Shown here: piece by piece, positions 1 to 13,079 of the stretch | Layout of the letters: the number at the start of each line of letters is the position of its first letter | Numbering within the stretch: position 1 is the stretch's first letter | DNA from: Priapulus caudatus | Taxonomy: Eukaryota > Priapulida > Priapulimorpha > Priapulimorphida > Priapulidae | Assembly (NCBI RefSeq): GCF_000485595.1 | Contig: NW_014578164.1 | Coordinates: 70,240-100,692, forward strand | Direction: 5' to 3' | DNA: 30,453 bases | The notes under the pieces: generated by a model | The model's database searches: none | What the model was told of the DNA's origin: nothing | What the model saw: only the letters and a program-made list of their open reading frames with translations | Position numbers and translations under genes: made by a program

Positions 1-558
1 ATAATAAGATAATATAATTATAATATTAACAGTTTTCAAAATATAAATCATTCTATTCACCGGATCCACTTTTGCGGATTTGAATTCGATCCGAGTAAAG
101 CTTACACGCGATTGTGACTAGTGACGCTCATAGTTTTTATCTCGCAGATAGACGTAGTATATAGTTCAATGTCAGTCAAGACGTAAGCTTAATTACCATG
201 GCCCCGCTTTTGCTAAATCCAGGTATTTGACTTCAAGCCAATCAGGACAACCCAATCTCGTTTCACACGTCAAACGGTCCAAACTATAGCAGATAGACGA
301 TATCGAAGTAAGCTGAAAACTGATGGTCGCTGATGCCGGTGCCTAGGGGTACAAAACATCGCACAAGCCGAAATTACATGTTACATATCATCAATATATC
401 GAATTAACACACTATACGTAACGAGCGATAAGGCGTTGAATAATTGAATTGTTGATGGAATAGTAAAATTGCATGTGAATTATATTTTTCTTGGAAGTAA
501 TCCTTGCTGATTTATGATCATGATGATAATAATGTGAAACTATCACCTACGAATTTAC
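1..558. repeat. Left arm of a ~0.56-kb inverted repeat
   Basis: This segment is the diverged reverse complement of 28050-28639. Shared landmarks include the GGATCC-centred stretch near 61-95, the exon-like stretch at 197-342 and the AT-rich stretch at 420-545. Mismatches and many one-base indels separate the arms. The inner edge falls within the last few bases of an exon of the minus-strand astacin gene, so the arm is intron, CUB exon and intron. The homology runs to base 1, so the arm may extend outside the window. It could be a real inverted duplication or an assembly fold-back. Confidence 0.9.
197..342 (-). CDS. Astacin exon 11 (CUB domain, middle part)
   Basis: The acceptor TACCCCTAG and the donor GTAATT bound 146 bases (48 codons plus two). 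In phase 0 from exon 10 it reads APASATISFQL, several cysteines, then GCPDWLEVKYLDLAKAGP. The C-x-D-W-L-E-V-K string is a CUB hallmark. The CUB domain is incomplete here (about 83 residues of a usual ~110), so at least one more exon must lie outside the window. A defective copy sits at 28289-28434 on the other strand. Confidence 0.85.
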
Positions 559-3500
559 CCGCAGGAGCCAATATGCTTCTTGCTTGTTTGTATCAGCCGA
601 TAATTTTCCAACAAAAGACTGCACACCGTCCCCGCAGCTAATGTCCAAAATTCCGCCTTCTGTCGCTAGAAAAAGATGCATACATAAAAATTAACCACCA
701 TACATTACCGCTGTGGTTTTGCAGGGGTGAAAGCTCGAAGTGATGAGTGCGATATCAATCTATTAGTGGAAACATTAGAATCTTCACACCGGCTGATGAG
801 TGGGAAGTAACAATCCGTACGATTTCTTAATTTCTCCATGTCTGTCAGTATACTATGCCTTACTGCCTTCTGATGGTGCAACGGTTTCACAGCGATCGCC
901 TGCCAGACCAGCAGGACAGATGCATACGTCACAGTTGTTGGGATTCCAGTAGCCCCCGTGCTGGCATTCTGTCGTAAGCAGCCCTCCTTTTGCCTGACAT
1001 GGCGAGGCTGCAGAAACGAGAATTATAGCGTAATATTTACATATACCATAGACTGAGAATATCTTAGTATGATCTTATAGTCTATGTATATACGCACCAA
1101 AAATTCCATTACCATTGTTTATTATCGACACGTTGATTATATGTAAAAGAATTTTGTCTAATATTAATTTATATTTAAATTACTTCAATATTAGTTTAAA
1201 ACTGTATCAAGTTCAACAAATTCAACTGCTGTCAGAAGCTAAGCACAATAATTAGTTCGAGAGAAACAACAACAACTAATTTTACCGCTAATGTGTGTTT
1301 TTTCTATTGCTCAAACATTTAAAGTGGCATAAATTCCTAACGCCTACAAACTGTGCAAAACCCCATAAATTGTTGTGATACATGGTGTCATTTACGAACC
1401 AGATATCTGTTAGATGATCACTCAAGTCGGAATGATTAAATTCCTACATTACCTTACATTTTTTAACCATAAACAACTGCGACTCCCATTAAACCACTAT
1501 TGTTTATTTTACCGCGGAAGCGCACAAAAGCACTATGGCGGGATCAACGTGTAAGGAGAAAGGCTATACTGGTGCCACAAAACACCAGGAAAACTGATTC
1601 ATTAACAGATTTTTCTTTTAACACTTTATGGTCCAAATCGTTATACATAGATGTCAACAGGATAATACGTACAAGAGCAGATAAAGAAGGAGAGCGTACA
1701 ACGGTAAAATGCTAAAACCATGCTGCAGTATTAGTCAAATTAATAAACTTTTCCCGTTTTATTCTGACGATCCATTGCAGTATTATTGATTAGCTGTCTT
1801 ACCTTGTTCATATAAAACAAGCCGCATAATACGTACCAATAAGCATAAACCAAATCGGTGACGTAAATTATCCACTACCCCTAAACCGAGATAATAACAC
1901 TGATAAACACGATCCTAAAATATAAACAATATTAGTGATTTAGACATTTGGGTCAAATATTATACAAACCAGGAATAAGTCAATCCAGATGCCTCCTATA
2001 GAGAAACCGCAATATGAAGTGTAGTTTTCCGCGCACATTTTTGTGTGGAAACAGACTGCCATCTCATAAAACGGCTCGGTTAGTATTATAGAGTATGTGA
2101 CATGCTAACCTGTATGATACAGGCGGTTCCGGTTCCGCTTCACTACACTAACCGCCTGTACCCTTTGCTTCTTCCGCCCGCTTCGCGAACGAAGAAATCA
2201 TCGCGCCGAATCAGAGTGCTGTAACGGGCCAATCAGCCAATCAGCGAGCAGGCTTTTGCCTGACGTCATTTCTCAAGTTATTTAAGTTGAATTTATAACT
2301 GCAATTAGTGCACGCTTCTGCCAAAGCCATTAACTAGATTGTTTCCATTCATCAGGTATTCGCCTGGGGCGAAGTTTTGCCGTATTTACTTTTGTACGCT
2401 CGATTGCTCGCCGCTATAATCAGATTCCCCGCCATAACAACCGGTCGATAGATAACGAGGCTTGCGAACCGCCCAGGTTGAGCTTGCGTACAGGCGGTTA
2501 GTGTAGTGAAGCGGAACATACCGCCTGTATCATACAGGTTAGTGACATGCCAAATTGTCATAGGGTTGTTGTGATTGTTTGGTGCTGCCCTCGAGTGGCG
2601 AAAGGAGAGAAAAGCTAGACGGCAGCACTACAGAAAACAGATGGCAGCACGAGGCCACCATGCTGGATCAGATAGAGAGCAGAAGGAAGCATTCTGCTGC
2701 TTAGTAATTTCTATCGGTCAACTAGGTTATCTACGAGGTTATCGTGTGACCCAGGGCAGTTTGTTGCCCGCGAAGTTGGTAATTTCTACGGTGGCATGAT
2801 CTAGCCCGATCATGTACTTGGCTCCCTGGGTTTTTTTTGTTTGTTTACAAATAAATCGTCTACCCCGCACTTGATTGTTAGAGTCTTTTTCCGGACCTCA
2901 CAAATGGCGCAGTCGACAGGATTATCAAGTACGCCATCCATTGAACCAAGGAGATGAACAAACCCCTGAGGGAGACGAGAGAAACGAGAAGACATCTATA
3001 AAGCGAACATCTGCACGATCTGTGGCGCGGCATACGTGACGCTGAAGGCTCTGCAGGGACACATGGACTCGCATGCCGACCAGGCCGTTGCCAGCATTCT
3101 GCCTGATGACATGGCGACTAGCTAGTCAGATAGCCCGCGTAGCATTTAGTCGAAAACAATAATTCACTCTGTACATATTTGTATTGTATGAATAAATTGC
3201 GCGATTTATGGTGTAGACTGTAGACTGAGGAAGCTTCTCGAGTACAAGCCTCCCATTGCCCTTGGGTCACTAATTTACGTGGTCTATTCTCACACGGAGT
3301 CCCGCTGGTGGCAGAATGGAGGATCGGGTGAGGATGTTGGAGGAGGAGTTAGCAAAGGCCAACTGGGTGGAGGCCACACTTAAGGCTGTGTGCCAGCGTG
3401 GGCCGGGGTATGCTGCTCCCTCCCGACGTGTGGAACGGTTGCGGGACCGTCCGGAGAAGTTGGGCGATCCGGATGTTGAATAATGGGTTGGAGACATGCG

Positions 3501-6500
3501 GGCTCAATTAGCCACCCATAAAGGCACCCAGGAAGACAGGGCGGCAGTGGTCTTCCAGCACCTGGGAGGCAGGGCCCGCATGGAGGTGAGGGGTCGGCAA
3601 GGGGTAAGCGAAGATGCTGAGAAGATCTTCGAAGTCCTGTTGGCGACTTTCGGAGATGCGGACCACCAATCTCTGCCGAGGCTCCAGCAGCGATTCTTTT
3701 CGTACCAGCAGAAAGGGAGCCAAGACCTGCTTAGCTGCTCACCGGAGCTGACCCGATTGTGCAATCTGATCACCGCTATGGATGGATCATGGGAGGCCTC
3801 CAGAGACATCACTCTGAAGGGGAGGCTAGCAGAGGCAGTCCATGAGGAGGGCTTGCAACGGGAATTAAGGCCTCAACCTCGAGTCCCCAGCCCTGACCTA
3901 CTTCGAGTTGAGGGACCAGGCAATACAGTGGCTGGGCACCAGCTGTGACAAGGGCCGTCACCGTGTTGCTATGGACCAAAAGGTCACCTTTGAGGCTGTC
4001 GACCCAGTGGTGGCTGCTATCAAGCAACAAGGCGACCAGTTAGCTGAAGTATTAAAGCAGCAGCAGCAGCAAATGTCTGTCATGATGGATATGCTGCGGC
4101 AACAGGCGAGTGGGGGTCGACCTGTCAACAGGGGCCGACGGCGCCAGTATGGGGCTGACAACAGCCCCATGCTTCGTTGGAGTTGCCAGTCCCCGGGCCA
4201 TATTCAAAGGAACTGCCCGGATAAGGGGAATGGGCCGGTGTGGCCACCCCAGGGTTCCAGGCCAAATTTGTCGGGAAAACTAAAATTGCCTGTTGCCGTG
4301 AGCTGTGCGGCAGGCTGTGAGTCCGTGGAAACGGACAGGGTAGGCTTACTTTTAGAAAAGGCAGTAAGAGAGTGCCCCGAGGCCCTAGTTAAGATAGCTG
4401 GGGCGGAGATGAAATGTTTGCTGGACAAGGGAGCTCAGGTTTCTACGGTAACGGAATCATTCTTCCGTGAGCAACTGAGCAACGGCGAGCATCCCAAGGA
4501 TGTGTACGATTTCATCTCCATTTCTGGTGCCCAGGGCTTGAGATCTGCGGGCATACCTTTCACAGGATGGGATTCCTGGTGGTGTGCGACCCAAACGGGA
4601 CCCCCATGGAGAATCGGAAGCGGTTAGTTCCGGGGGTAATTGGGAGTAACATCCTGCGAAGAATGCGGACAACTCTCAAGGATAAGTGGGGCGAGACCTA
4701 TCTTAAGGATTTGACAGACTCCACCCAAGTAGATGGGAGCCACTGGGCTCATGTCCTTGCCTTATATAGAGCAATCCAAACTAAGGCAGAAGCTGACCAC
4801 GCTGAACCAAGCACCTCCAGGGTAAGGTTGGCTGGTAGAGGGCCACAGCTGATACCAGCCCGGTCAGTGAAGATACTGGAGGGCACGTGCATGGCTGCCA
4901 TAGAAGAGCACTTCGTAATGGTAGAGCACCAGGAGGAAATCCTACCAGCCCTTCCTACGGGCCTCGCTGTGGGCAGGACTTGTTCCCGGCTAGGCCGTTC
5001 AGGACGCGTCCCGATACAGGTAACCAACTGGAGTGGCAGCGACCTCTATCTGAATCCACGGACACCTGTGGGCATCGTGGAACCGGTCACGCTGAACCCC
5101 AAGCTAAGGATCTATCCCGTGAGTCTCCATGAGGTGCTGATAGAAGAAGTTGGTGTAAGGCGGGCCAATGACGTAGCCCATAACCCGATCAACCGGATGG
5201 ACGTAGGCGAGAGACTTTACAAACGATCAGCATGAGGTATTGAACGCCCTAATCAGGCAGCATCAGCATGTGTTTAGCCGAGACGAAGATGACATAGGCT
5301 ACTGTGACCTAGTCACCCACAGGATCCACACCTTAGATGATAAGCCAGTGAGGGTGGCTCACAGGAGTGTTTCGCCAAACCAATGAAAGGAAGTGCAAGA
5401 CTTTATCAAGTCGGCATTGGAGAGGGACATTATCCGTGAATCCAACAGTCCTTACGCATCTCCAGTGGTGTTGGTGAGGAAACCATCAGGGAAGGTCCGG
5501 GTCTGTGAGGATTACAGGGCGATAAACCTCAAGACAACCCGGAATGCTTACCCCTTACACCGCATCGATGATGCCCTCAGGGCTTTGAGGGGTGGGAAGT
5601 ACTTCTGCAGCCTAGACCTGGCCCACGGCTTCTACCAGATATCAGTGGCTGAGGAGGACCGGCACAATACCGCTCTCAGACCTGGCACAGGAGGGCTTTA
5701 TGACTTCTGTCGCATGCCGATGGGGTTGTGCAATGCTCCAACTTTTATGCGGCTGATGGACCGCATATTTGGAGATCAGAATTTCCAAACACTGATTAAC
5801 TATCTGAACGACCTTTTGGTATTCGGGTCATCGTTCGACCAGATGATCGAACGTCTGGATATAGTGTTAGCACGTCTCGACAAGCATAATCTCAAGGTAA
5901 AGCCAGATAAATGTAGTGTGGCCAAGAAACACATCAGGTACTTAGGCCACATGGTGTCCACTGAGGGTATTTCCCCTGACCCAGAAAAGGTTAGATTGAT
6001 GCAGGAGTGGGAGGTCCCACGGACCGAACGTCAACTTCGGGCGTTCTTTGACCTTTCGGGTTACTACCGCCAGTTCATGAAAGGCTTCTCACAGCTGGCT
6101 GCACCACTGCATGCGCTGATAGGAGAACCCAGCAAATCTCACCAGAAAAGGAGAAATCCCTCAAGCAACATCACGGTGGACTGGACTGAAAACTGCCAGG
6201 TGGCATTCGAAGAACTGAAGAGGTTGCTAATCTCTGCTCCCATTCTGGGGCACCCTGACTTCTCGCAGCCATTCATTGTAGAGACAGATGCAAGCCTCCA
6301 GGGTTTGGGTGCAGTACTATGCCAGGAAGTTGACAGAAAACTAACTGTCATACGCTATGCGAGCCGGGGGGGCTGCGGAAGGCAGCGCGAAACATGGACA
6401 ATTACAGCAGCAAGAAGCTTGAACTGCTAGCCTTAAAGTGGGCTATTACAGAAAAGTTCAAGGACATGCTCCTGGGATCCCGGTTCACAGTATACACTGA

Positions 6501-9500
6501 TAACAACCCTTTGTGTTACCTGCAAACAACGTCCAAGCTGAACGCCACTGAAATGCGATGGGCAGCAGAGTTGGCTTCCTTTCACTTTACCGTGAGGTGC
6601 AAGCCAGGACGCGCTAATATCGTACCAGACATCCTGAGCCGGAAGGGAAATCATGGCAAGGAGCCAGCTAGCTTACGCTTTAAAGAAATCGCAGCAGAAC
6701 CAGTTGCTGCCAGTCTGGATCGGCATCTCCAAGCTATCAACCTACCAGAGGACCTGAAGGAGGCCGTTATCAACTATGTAGCGCCCAGTGGATGCAGCAG
6801 ATCAGCACACGGTCCAGACAGACGGTCCCTGCTACTACTGGCACATAGCCTGAAATACCCAGACTAGAGCTAAGCAAGCTGCAACGGGATGATCCAACAC
6901 TTAGGAGGATCTGGCACTGGTGGGATAAGAAGCAAGCCCCTACAGTGCGAGAACTGAAACAGGAACCCAAGGAGGTCTGAAGGGTGCTGCGCGACTGGGT
7001 CCGCTTGAGGTCCGTAGACTATGTACTTCACCGAGTATTGGTGGAATGCGGTCAGAACGTGCAGCAGGTGCTGCATCCGGCTGCCCTGATAGCATCAGTA
7101 CTACAGGCCGTACATGATCAAGCTAGACACCAAAGCATAGAAAGAACCCTACGTCTCGCGAGGGCCAGATGCTTTTGGCCAAACATGGCTATAGACAGGT
7201 CGAGCAGCATGTCAAGAAGTGCCAACGTTGCACTTTGGCAAAAGCTGGGAAGCGACCCCAAACAGCCATGGAAAGCCTGATAGCAAGTCGACCACAGGAA
7301 GTAGTGGCGATTGACTTCAGTCTTGGAGCCTGGTCTAGGAGGTAAGGAGGACGTATTGGTGATGACCGATGTGTTCACCAAGTACACGCATGCCATAGCC
7401 GAAGGCTAAAAGGCTAGAAGGCTAACACGGTGGCTAAGACACTGGTAGACCATTGGTTTGTCCGGTTTCGAGTGCCTAGGATACTGCACAGTGACCAGGG
7501 ACGCAATTTTGAGAGCCAAATCGTTCGGGAGCTGTGCACGTTATATGGGGTGTCCAAGAATCGCACAACTCCTTACCATCCTGATGGAAATGGACAGTGC
7601 AAACGATTCAACTGGACAATGCATGACTTGTTGAGGACACTCGAGCCTCGAAAAAAAGGCGGTGGCCAGAATACCTGTCAGGCTTGGTATATGCCTACAA
7701 CTACACACCTCACGCTACGACAGGGTTCTCCCATTATTTCCTCTTCTTTGGACGGGAGCCAAAACTCCCAATCGACCACCTCTTAGGAGAGGCCAAGGAT
7801 GAAAATGGGAGAGGTGACGTCAGTCAGTAGGTGGCCGACCACTACGAGCGTCTCGAGGCGACCCGCAAACAGGCATTTAGACGAACGGAGGAAAAGGCAC
7901 TTCGACGACAGTCCTGGACAAATAAGAAGGCCCGGGATACCAGTATCCAAATTGGGGGAAGGGTCTTCCTGAAGAACCAGGGATACAAGGGTAGACACAA
8001 AATCCAGGACGTCTGGAACCCGGAGCCACGCCAAGTGGTTGGGCCGCCCGACTCTGAAGGCCCTGTCTACAACGTCAGGTCGCTGGAGAATCCAGGCGTG
8101 ACCAAGGCGCTGCATTGCAACCAGCTGTTAGACTCCCGGGAACTGGTCTCGGACTTGCATGGCAAGGGTCCGGGCTCCAGTGGAAGCCTACAGGTGCGGA
8201 CAGTCAATTACAGATCCGACACATTTGACAATGAGGACTCATGAAGGCCACTTCGGGGTTTGCCACCCACGGGAAGTCGACACCACCGATGGCAACCTGA
8301 CCGGTGAAGACGCCATGGAGTCGGCGGAATCAGAAACCGAGGATATCCCTCAGGAAGGCCACCCATCCAACAGTGAGGCAGACAGCAGCGAGGAGGGGAG
8401 TTCGGAGTCCAACTCCAAGGATAATGGTTCACGCAAGACAGAACGCGCAAATGCGGGGAACCATTCTAACCTCCACCACCTCCCCAAATCTGTCCTCAAG
8501 CACGAGACTCGCAGGTCTAAAGTGAAAAGGTCACAAGGTCGTCCTTGTCCCCAGGTATAGGCTAATATCAGCGAGACCCAGCTGTTATTGGTCCAGATGT
8601 TAGCCGGTGCCAATAGGTGAAATCCTTCAGGGCATGACAAATATTGCAGCGGCCCTTGCTCAGTCATTGAGCGGTTCGATCCAATAAGTGTAATGATTGT
8701 GAGTGCAATCCTGGGAAAAAATGGGGAAGATGTGACATGCCGAATTGTCACAGGGTTGTTGTGATTGTTTGGTGCTGTCCTCGAGTGGCGAAAGGAGAGA
8801 AAAGCTAGACGGCAGCACTACAGAAAACAGATGGCAGCACGAGGCCACTATGCTGGATCAGATAGAGAGCAGAAGGAAGCATTCTGTAATTTCTATCGGT
8901 CAACATCTACGAGGTTATCGTGTGACCCAGGGCAGTTTGTTGCCCGCGAAGTTGGCGTGGTCATTTCTAAGGTGGCATGATCTAGCCCGATCATGTACTT
9001 GGCTCCCTAGGTTTTTGTTTGTTTGTTCACAAATAAATCGTCTACCCCGCTCTTGATTGTTGGAGTCTTTTTTCGGACCTCATATAAAGTATGTAACTAG
9101 ACGTCTGGGGGATAACTCTGAAAGACTGTTCTACCCCATACGCTGACTGGGGGATACGCGGTACCGCTGCTATCTGCGATGCCGGTACTATTTATTTCTC
9201 TGTTTAGGGCATACAGAGGCTTGATTTTTTACCTCAAAAATGCTAAAGGTTTAGAGCTTCCGGGGGCTTTGCCCCCTGCACCCCCACCCACCAAGTGCCG
9301 TAAGACCGGCCCCTGTACCCCACCCATTGGTTCTCGTGCTACACGCTCGAATTGGCGTTACGCGAATACAACATATTGACCCCCAACAGTTTTCCTTGCC
9401 CTCAGCTTACCCCACTTACTTTTACAATCCTGGTGCCGCCACTGGGCACCAGACGTTATAAACCTATCATATAATAACAATAATTGTGGTTTCAACCATA

Positions 9501-12500
9501 TATACGCAAAAGCCATAATAACGTCTGTATAAAAATGTGGACAAAAAGCGTATGTGATATACGAACCATCTCCGTTACAGTATGCGAGGTTAGCTGTTAG
9601 CGCATCATAGAACGACAGTCCGCTTTGATCTCCTATCCTATTCTTATATTCCGGAATCACTGTCTCAATTGTTAGTAAATCCAGGTCTGAACCGTTTACA
9701 AATGCCTGTGGAAAGGGGAAGATTTATTGGTCACAATATTGCGTAGTGACTATTATTCATCACTATGCTACGAAGAACGAGAGCAACCGTAGTGAACCAA
9801 AATTGAAAGCGATAAATGGACGGTTATAACCAGAACAGAAATGTAAGAGGCCTATAAATCAATAATAAAAAAGAGAACTGTGAGAAAACAAAACAAAAGT
9901 AGTTAGTGCATAACGTACCCGTTTTCCGTAGTGCATATTAGAACCGAGGTCGTACGGTACATCGTCGATGAATGCCAATTTTGATTCGTTCTTTTTGAGA
10001 AAGTTCGGTTCTCTTCCGGCTATGATGTTTTCATAATGAACCGTAATGTGTTCATCTCGATCAGATCGGCTCTGCTCGTGATGGAAACCGATGGCGTGTG
10101 CAAGTTCGTGGATCGCCACGCCGTGCTGTAATGACCATAAGTAAGGTTTTATGTAGGGGGCCTAATGTAAATTGGCAGTGTGAATTCGATTGTAAATTTC
10201 ATTTGAATATCTAGTTTTATTTGCTATAATATATATTCGAAACAAAATGAAAATCACACACGCCCAAGATACTGAATTTGCAGACTGCGCAATTTGGGAA
10301 ATTTAATAGTTCAAGATGTTTACACAGCATAGTGGGGTTCGCATGTATATGCCAGAAACAGCCGCGAAAACAAATGCAAGAACATGTTGATTCTTAGGTA
10401 AAATAGTATTGTCACCACAACGAGCAGTTATATTTTTTCTTTATATGTGCTGTGCTTTTGGATGTTGAAGTAATTACGTCACCGTAAATTGTAAAAGTAA
10501 AAAAAATTATGTCCACTTTTTCACAAAATGTAATGTAAGTGATTCTGTAAAATTGTTATGGTTAACTTGCTGTATTATACTTCCTATTTTTCTATTCCGT
10601 TCGATGTGAACAAACACTCGTTACTCATACATAGCCCATAGACCGAATAATTCTGTCCCATATAACCTTTTTCATATTTTGGTGAAGGTAATTGGACCCT
10701 CCTCCAATAACCCTCACCAAAATATGAAAAAGGTTATATGGGACAGAATTATTCGGTCTAACATAGCCCATAGCAAGCATTTAATGTCGTGATCAAAATA
10801 TCAAATCGCCCAGGTTTTTTGTATTTTTAACTAGTTGAGAAACAATCTTATCAGGTAACAAATTGAGGATACATGCATTTAGTCCCGTTAGTACCTACTT
10901 TTAATGTAAAACTATTGCACCACAAACTTTACAAATATACACCATAGAAGATTCATCCGCGAATGTATCTGTGTCGGAATTTTAGGAATGATTAGCCTAC
11001 TTGTAAATTCGTAGGTATGTCCCATATGCGTACAGCTATAATACAACTTGATATGCCCAAATAAAGTTTGCATTCCGTGATTAACGTGTCGTTTACAAAA
11101 CACGCCAATTCATGGACTACATTTACAATTGTGCAACTCTATTATTTACAAATCTATAAGAATATATAGGTCTGATAGTTTGCAAGCCTCGGCATACCCA
11201 GCCACATCCCATGCCGAGAGAGAGGAGCTGTCCGCCCTGCTGCATTCCCAGGAAGGACCAACACCTATATACATTATCAAATAACCAAGCACAGCATAAA
11301 TGACAGCATCAAACAAGCTCAACCAGCCATACAACGAATTACTTACAATACTGACTCAGAATATCGATGGAATTTATGGCGTTGAATCGATGCATATATA
11401 TTATTCGTTGTACATATTGATGCCCCATAGGACAGTTAAAATTATGCAACTGTACATGTGGAATTCGAGTAACTGTCCACTTCATTCATATTATTACATA
11501 TATACGGCTTCTCCATACAATGCACGTGAAACAAGTACTTATAGTATTTGCGCCTCTATTTCCGCGTTCAATCCTTGTCAAATGGTCGCGTTCATCATGC
11601 TCTCAGTAATGAATAACAGTATCTTACCCATTTCCGTAAATTATTTGCAAGTAGTTCCCAACCGGTGTCGATGTTTGTTGGAAGCGAAGACATGTCAGCG
11701 ATTCCCACTCGGTAATTGCACTCCGAATGGCAGCCACGTGGGATTCAGCTGTCCACAACGTAAATAAAATCGCGACGTCTATAACTACCATCCCAATATG
11801 TTTGCTCAATCATTTGTCATCAATTGAGCTTATATCGCCCTTGTCACCTTGTCTCATCTCATCTAATCTTATTTTATATTATATGTCAGCTCATCTCAGC
11901 TCAGCTTATCGCACCTTCTCGCTCCGTCTCGGTTTCCCTAGTCACACCTCATCTTTCCCATTAAACATAATGTATAAAATAACACTAGCTCACGCATGGC
12001 GGCATCAATGATGTACTGGATGGGAGAAGTCCAATAATTATTCGTGTTCGCAGTCATTTTCCGCTTTCTCCTATGAGGTTTTCTAATCTCGTCACGCAGC
12101 TCTCTGAGGTCGTTCATGGTTGGCACTATGTCTCCCTCTATCAAGCCATCCCATTCTTCCATGGGCATATCCTCCTAATAATTATATAGTATTACAGTAG
12201 GCCTACACGTACCTCTTACCAGCGATTCTCCTCGCGCGTGATAAACATAATGCACTAAAACTAATCGTGAGGTACGTACGGTCGTTAACATTACCCCCGT
12301 AATCTTTAATATTAGTATATTGGTAGCATATTTAGTATATTAAATCAGTATGCGTTTCCGCTGGTACCAGAGTCCTTAAAATAGTACGCTATATTGCGTT
12401 GTATAATAATAGCTCGGCTATATGTGGCTTTAGGCATCAAGTACCGGCAGTCCAGCGTTCCTTCGAAAGTCGACCATTATATCGTAGTACATGACTGTTT

Positions 12501-12945
12501 CCTGATGATATTCCTCGGCACTTCGACCCCGTTGCCTGTCCTGTGTAAAAAACCGAGACACGTGTTTTATCAAAACCTGCACCTATATCTTACTGTCTTG
12601 AGTAACAACTCTACCAACTACAATACCTATATCGTTTTGGCACAAAGAATTTCACAGTCTGAACAGTGAAGATTAGTAAAGCTAGCAGCTTATGAACAAA
12701 TTTAAAGACAGTAAATTATGATATTCTGTAGATAAATGATCTTAGATAGCATGTTTTCTATAACAAAGCGTGTATAATGTAGACACGATGATGTTGAATT
12801 TGTTCAAATAAAGATATACTTATTGGCAGATAAAATATTAATGTTACAGCACAGTAAGAATAGTATTGGGAAAGGGCCAAACGTCAAGAAGCGCGTGCGG
12901 ACGTTTGAAGCAGGTACCGGAGGGAGGTGGACGATGTGTGGGTGT

Positions 12946-13009
<64 letters not shown>

Positions 13010-13032
13010 GTATGTGTGTGTGTATGTGTGTG

Positions 13033-13079
<47 letters not shown>

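Larger units (their letters stand above)
2096..9082 (+). mobile_element. Ty3/Gypsy LTR retrotransposon, decayed, antisense in an astacin intron
   Basis: The element has two LTRs of about 350-360 bp, starting TGTGACATGC and ending CCTCA. It has a primer-binding site 4 bases after the 5' LTR, gag, a pol ordered protease-RT-RNase H-integrase (the Ty3/Gypsy order), and a purine-rich tract before the 3' LTR. Without the inserted MITE it is about 6.55 kb. At least seven frame breaks or stops disable it, and key residues are changed in the zinc knuckle, protease, RT and integrase. The flanks TATAGAGTA and TATAAAGTA are similar (8 of 9), but this is longer than the usual 4-6 bp Gypsy duplication, so I leave it open. 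LTR differences include several indels, so the insertion is not recent. Confidence 0.95.

Noticed and set aside
1500-1715. 71-residue plus-strand frame
   Set aside because: No motif, AT-rich setting, lies antisense inside the astacin intron.
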